Shown here: in pieces, positions 5,005-7,758 of the stretch
Layout: the number at the start of each line of letters is the position of its first letter
How positions within the stretch are numbered: position 1 is the first letter of the stretch
Assembly: GCA_030613145.1 (NCBI GenBank)
Contig: JAUWMM010000074.1
Location: forward strand, 1 to 7,758
Reading direction: 5' to 3'
Source of the DNA: Desulfobacterales bacterium
GTDB lineage: Bacteria > Desulfobacterota > Desulfobacteria > Desulfobacterales > C00003060
DNA length: 7,758 bases
The notes under the pieces: model-generated
Told to the model about the DNA's origin: nothing
What the model saw: only the letters and a program-made list of their open reading frames with translations
Databases searched by the model: none
Translations under genes and position numbers: made by a program

Positions 5005-5835
5005 TCAGAAGGATATCGCAATGGCCACCCCCCCCAGGAGCCAGCAGTAGGGAGCAAAGGCATGAAGGTCTCCTTTTTTTACCAGGTGTACCAGGATACT
5101 TAAAGAGCCATACCCCACAACCGCAGCCATAAAGGCTCCCAGAAGTACAACCCGCATAGGCGGAAAGCCAGAGGCCACAGCCTCGCCCAATTCCAAGGCC
5201 ATGGCCCCTAGGATAGCCGGAATAGATAAAAGGAAGGAATATCTGGCAGCAGTCTCTCTATCAATGCCCCGGAAGAGACCCATGGCAATAGTGGATCCAG
5301 AACGAGAGATCCCAGGCAAAATAGCCAGCCCCTGGATTGTACCTATGAACAGGGCATCCAAAATCGTGAGCTGGGCCGCATTGCGTTCCCCTCGTTTAAG
5401 CCCCCGGGTCAGCCACAGCAACATCCCTGTGACTAAAAGCATAATCCCTACAACAAGGATCGATGAAAAGGCCTTTGCAGCCATGGGCCGAAACAACAAG
5501 CCCAGGAAACCGGTTGGCAACGTACCTACTAGGATAAGGCCAAACAACCTTATCTCTGGCTTTCGGCAAAGCCTTTTCCATACACTACCCTCCCTGGCAG
5601 ACCACGTAGAAACTGAAAAGAGTGTGGTGGCAATCTCTCTGAGGTCTTTGAAGAAAAACACACATATGGCTGCCAAGGTTCCCACATGAAGTGAGACGTC
5701 AAAAAAGATTTCCGGTTCTTTTAAACCCAAAAGGTTTTGAAAGAGCACCAAATGTCCGGAGCTGCTGACGGGCAAAAACTCCGTCAACCCCTGGATGACA
5801 CCTAGCACAACAGCATAGCGGATCCCGATGCCCAC
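5005..5835 (-). CDS. uppP: Undecaprenyl-diphosphatase UppP (BacA family)
   Basis: This integral inner-membrane phosphatase converts undecaprenyl-diphosphate to undecaprenyl-phosphate, the lipid carrier for peptidoglycan, O-antigen and other glycans; overproduction in this family gives bacitracin resistance. It is 276 aa and strongly hydrophobic throughout. Diagnostic motifs are QGLTEFLPVSSSGH (residues 15-28) with the catalytic-region glutamate E19, and PGISRSG (174-180) with R178. Two GTG starts compete. The one at 5835 is preferred because AGGAG (5845-5841) lies 5 nt upstream, whereas at the GTG at 5841 the same motif would run into the start codon. The preceding response-regulator stop TAG overlaps this AGGAG, implying translational coupling. 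The phosphohexomutase lies downstream on the same strand. Confidence 0.95.
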   Translation of the reverse strand: MGIGIRYAVVLGVIQGLTEFLPVSSSGHLVLFQNLLGLKEPEIFFDVSLHVGTLAAICVFFFKDLREIATTLFSVSTWSAREGSVWKRLCRKPEIRLFGLILVGTLPTGFLGLLFRPMAAKAFSSILVVGIMLLVTGMLLWLTRGLKRGERNAAQLTILDALFIGTIQGLAILPGISRSGSTIAMGLFRGIDRETAARYSFLLSIPAILGAMALELGEAVASGFPPMRVVLLGAFMAAVVGYGSLSILVHLVKKGDLHAFAPYCWLLGGVAIAISF

Positions 5836-5843
5836 TCTCACTC

Positions 5844-6218
5844 CTATGTGGACCGGAAAGGGAGGTGTCCCTCTAATGCCATTTTGATTTTTTGCTTCAG
5901 TTCGCCGAGATCTGCACTCTTGACCACATAATAATCGGCTGCAATCGACTTGAGGTCGCCCTTAAAGGAAGAGTAGGCTGAACAGAGAATCACGGGAACA
6001 TTATAGAATTCTTTCCTGATATCCTGTAGCAAGTCTAATCCGTCGTGTTCGGCCATCTTTATATCCAAGATAATCAGGTCTGGTCTTTCCCGCTCAACCA
6101 ATCCAACCAGGCCGTGGCCACTCCCTGTGGTGATCACGTCATAGCCTTCGTCCTCCAATTCCTCGCTATAGAGCATGCGGATTACGTCTTCGTCGTCAAC
6201 AATAAGGATTTTTTTCAT
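5844..6218 (-). CDS. Single-domain response regulator (CheY-like receiver)
   Basis: This 124-aa protein is a receiver domain with no output domain. Acidic pocket D8-D9 (ILIVDDED), phospho-acceptor D52 (LIILDIKM), switch residue S80 (VILCSAYS) and the conserved K100 (YYVVKSAD) are all present, so it should be phosphorylatable. The aromatic switch position is not a clear Y/F in the usual context. It starts at ATG 6218, preceded by GGGGGG at 6229-6224, in preference to the upstream in-frame ATG at 6230. It lies 36 nt downstream of the glycosyltransferase gene, and its stop overlaps the uppP ribosome-binding site, so all three are probably one operon. No histidine kinase is in the window. It may relay a signal by protein contact, but the target is unknown. 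Confidence 0.92.
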   Translation of the reverse strand: MKKILIVDDEDVIRMLYSEELEDEGYDVITTGSGHGLVGLVERERPDLIILDIKMAEHDGLDLLQDIRKEFYNVPVILCSAYSSFKGDLKSIAADYYVVKSADLGELKQKIKMALEGHLPFRST

Positions 6219-6254
6219 AGAGCCCCCCATTTGCTGTCTTATGAGCGCAAAGCT

Positions 6255-7472
6255 TCACTCCGTGTCAAACCATTTTCCAAGCAGATAAGGCTTGCTCCTT
6301 TCAAAAACAATGCACTGATCTTCTATCAGTTCTTCAGCCTGCTGAATGGTCATTGGCTCCAATTCAACCACAAAGGAACACGTGCGGCCATAATAGAGCG
6401 GGATTAAGCTTTCCATGATCTTTTCTCTGTCATACGCACCTTTCTTGTAGGCGACCGCAAAATCAACCAATATCTCGGCCCACAGGTTGGCTGGAAACTC
6501 AAAATCCGTTAAACTCAGCGTTTTTACCTCCGAAAGTTTCTTGTAGACATTCGCGGAAAGGATTTCCTTCCAGAGGACATCATGGCTTGCAAAGCCTGCC
6601 TGAAATTTATTATAAAGTCTTTCCAGATTAACATCTACCGGCGGGGGCATTTCCATCTCCCCAAGCCCGAAACCGAAAATCGCCGTTGGCTTACTCCATC
6701 GGACATCTTTCCAGAAAGCAGCCTTTTTTGTCATAATATCAAAAATCGTTCCAACCACCTGCAAAAACATGGGACCCAAAGCTTCTCCGGGATCTTTTGG
6801 TTTGTGGATCTTAGGCCTTCCCATGTAAGACTGGCAAATCGGTATATCGTGACATATGGCCGTGGTGGTCATCCAAATATCAATACCAAATTCAACCAAA
6901 GCAGGCGTCCAATCCTCTTGCTTCAAATAAATCTCGGCCAGTTCACCTGAAAAGCCGAAGTCCCCCCCAATCGGTTGACGAACCCTGCGGCCGTATATGG
7001 AACGTGTCATCGGATAGGCAATGTTGTTGGTAATGGTCCCGTCATACTTGTGCCGAACATAGAGGGGTGCCACAAATCCAAAGTCTTCAAAAAGTGGTTC
7101 TCCCAGATTCTTTATCCAGCGTGGCGTTATACTTTTGAGGTCTGCGTCCACCACAAGAACAGCCTGTGCACCGAGATCGCAGCTTTTTTTGAAAAGGTTC
7201 CTGAAGTTGTTACCTTTCCCTTTCACGCCCGGCGGTGTTGATAGGTATATCTTGGGAACTTCTGTAGGCGTGTTCATGAAGGCGTCGCGGGTACCATCCG
7301 GGGAGTTGTTGTCACAGTTAATAATAACGCTGTTTTTGTCCCCAAAATACTTAATGAGGCCTTCGCTTGCCATCTGCGTAGGCCATGAAATCAGCTTTGC
7401 CTCATTGTACGACGGAATTCCAACAATCAAGTCGGCAGCCCTTACGTCGTCTGGATTCTCCTCTATGTGCAT
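6255..7472 (-). CDS. GT-A fold glycosyltransferase, resembling glucosylglycerate/glucosyl-3-phosphoglycerate synthases
   Basis: This 405-aa protein is probably cytosolic (no signal peptide or clear membrane segment). The N-terminal nucleotide-sugar half shows LIVGIPSYNEA (15-25), a CDNNSPDGT element (53-61), GVKGKGNNFRNLF (82-94), and the metal-binding DAD at 109-111 (VLVVDADLKSITPRWI). The acceptor side shows PIGGDFGFSGELA (167-179) and EFGIDIWMTTTAI (194-206). The order GKGxx...DADL...GGDFG/GGEY...G-x-IDIW resembles retaining GpgS/MGS-type enzymes that glycosylate glycerate or 3-phosphoglycerate to make compatible solutes. This likeness is from memory, and a different acceptor is possible. 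ATG 7472 has AAGGGGG (about 7486-7480) at a suitable distance. It is the first gene of the cluster; the downstream phosphohexomutase could supply sugar-1-phosphate for its donor. Confidence 0.75.
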   Translation of the reverse strand: MHIEENPDDVRAADLIVGIPSYNEAKLISWPTQMASEGLIKYFGDKNSVIINCDNNSPDGTRDAFMNTPTEVPKIYLSTPPGVKGKGNNFRNLFKKSCDLGAQAVLVVDADLKSITPRWIKNLGEPLFEDFGFVAPLYVRHKYDGTITNNIAYPMTRSIYGRRVRQPIGGDFGFSGELAEIYLKQEDWTPALVEFGIDIWMTTTAICHDIPICQSYMGRPKIHKPKDPGEALGPMFLQVVGTIFDIMTKKAAFWKDVRWSKPTAIFGFGLGEMEMPPPVDVNLERLYNKFQAGFASHDVLWKEILSANVYKKLSEVKTLSLTDFEFPANLWAEILVDFAVAYKKGAYDREKIMESLIPLYYGRTCSFVVELEPMTIQQAEELIEDQCIVFERSKPYLLGKWFDTE

Positions 7473-7505
7473 GCTGGAACCCCCTTGTAGCCTTGAACCA
7501 ATCGC

Positions 7506-7530
7506 AAATTGGAGCTAAGCTCCTAAATTT
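7506..7530 (-). promoter_or_regulatory. Hairpin at the predicted mRNA 5' end of the glycosyltransferase operon
   Basis: GGAGCTAAGCTCC (7511-7523) is a 13-bp odd palindrome flanked by AAATT and TAAATTT, so the paired arms extend to 7506-7530 with a one-base bulge. The predicted transcription start is near 7526, so the stem would sit at the very 5' end of the mRNA or serve as an operator overlapping the start site. It resembles GGCGCTAAGCGCC in the bamD leader. Confidence 0.4.
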
Positions 7531-7532
7531 CA

Positions 7533-7561
7533 TATATACTACACATCCTGAGCTGGGTCAA
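7533..7561 (-). promoter_or_regulatory. Promoter of the glycosyltransferase-regulator-uppP cluster
   Basis: On the minus strand TTGACC (7561-7556) and TATATA (7538-7533) are separated by exactly 17 nt. Each has five or four matches to the sigma70 consensus. The start would be about 7526, about 54 nt before the ATG at 7472. No comparable promoter is visible before the response regulator or uppP, consistent with a single operon. Confidence 0.6.
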
Positions 7562-7575
7562 CTTGACTGTAATCA

Positions 7576-7589
7576 ATTATCCGGATAAT
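7576..7589. promoter_or_regulatory. Perfect 14-bp palindrome upstream of the cluster promoter
   Basis: ATTATCCGGATAAT is its own reverse complement. It lies 14 bp upstream of the -35 box, centred near -56 relative to the predicted start, a common position for an activator dimer. No cognate regulator is identifiable in the window. Confidence 0.4.
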
Positions 7590-7620
7590 GTTATACTCAC
7601 ATAAGCATTGCACCAAGGTT

Positions 7621-7758
7621 AACTAGTTTCCATCCATAAATGGCCCTTTTCCGCAATCGCCGACTTCGCCATAGTAGCCTTCTTGGCTACGAGCCGACTT
7701 CGCCAAAGCACTGGCTGCGACGGCTGAACGGCTGAATCGGCGTCAATCAGCCGGAGGC
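7621..7758. repeat. Repeat-rich, gene-free right end
   Basis: No gene is supported. The 13-mer GCCGACTTCGCCA occurs at 7659-7671 and 7693-7705 (period 34). Between the copies lies a hairpin GTAGCC (7674-7679), loop TTCTT, GGCTAC (7685-7690). Further right, CGGCTGAA is repeated in tandem (7721-7728, 7729-7736), and CGGCTGA (7729-7735) can pair with TCAGCCG (7747-7753). The block is cut by the window edge, so its full extent and nature are unknown. Confidence 0.55.

Noticed and set aside
5201..5689. A 162-codon plus-strand open frame
   Set aside because: It is antisense to uppP and its composition (many basic residues and prolines) reflects the complement of a membrane-protein gene.
7563..7591. 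Plus-strand promoter TTGACT with TAATGT at 17 nt
   Set aside because: The -10 matches only half the consensus, and no gene follows on the plus strand before the window edge; the stretch is better explained by the palindrome 7576-7589.

Overview
The window looks like chromosomal housekeeping and cell-envelope DNA from a Gram-negative anaerobe, most plausibly a member of the Desulfobacterota (former Deltaproteobacteria). This placement is inferred from protein flavour (a trxA-trxB pair with a divergent reductase, BamD, PlsY, an AlgC-type phosphohexomutase) and from intergenic spacers rich in foldback repeats. It was not tested by any search. BamD implies an outer membrane.

Layout, left to right. 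Two minus-strand tRNA genes (Glu-TTC, then Lys-TTT, 2 nt apart) lie at 5-160 and are read leftward from a promoter near 173-201. Diverging from it is a strong sigma70-like promoter (267-296) that reads rightward into trxA (500-826) and trxB (827-1738). The roughly 190-nt trxA leader is almost filled by a foldback element with 17-bp inverted ends (322-475). A 212-bp spacer made of CTGGAT/ATCCAG-type repeats and small hairpins precedes bamD (1951-2625) and plsY (2642-3250), also on the plus strand. A 247-bp imperfect palindrome (3250-3496) fills the gap between the convergent plsY and phosphohexomutase genes.

The right half is a minus-strand cluster transcribed right to left: a GT-A glycosyltransferase resembling glucosyl(phospho)glycerate synthases (6255-7472), a single-domain CheY-like response regulator (5844-6218), uppP (5005-5835) and a phosphomannomutase/phosphoglucomutase (3508-4860). 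A promoter at 7533-7561 with a perfect 14-bp palindrome just upstream probably drives it. The extreme right (about 7620-7758) is repeat-rich, with no gene seen.

How the parts work together. TrxA and TrxB form a thiol-redox pair. BamD builds the outer membrane, and PlsY makes lysophosphatidic acid for membrane lipids. The mutase supplies hexose-1-phosphates for nucleotide sugars, the glycosyltransferase would use such sugars, and UppP recycles the undecaprenyl carrier. The theme is envelope and glycan metabolism with a small regulator inserted. I see no CRISPR array, transposase, phage gene, toxin-antitoxin pair or defence system. The points most worth a second look are the TrxB reductase, which appears to have lost the usual NADPH-binding residues, and the foldback elements flanking several genes.
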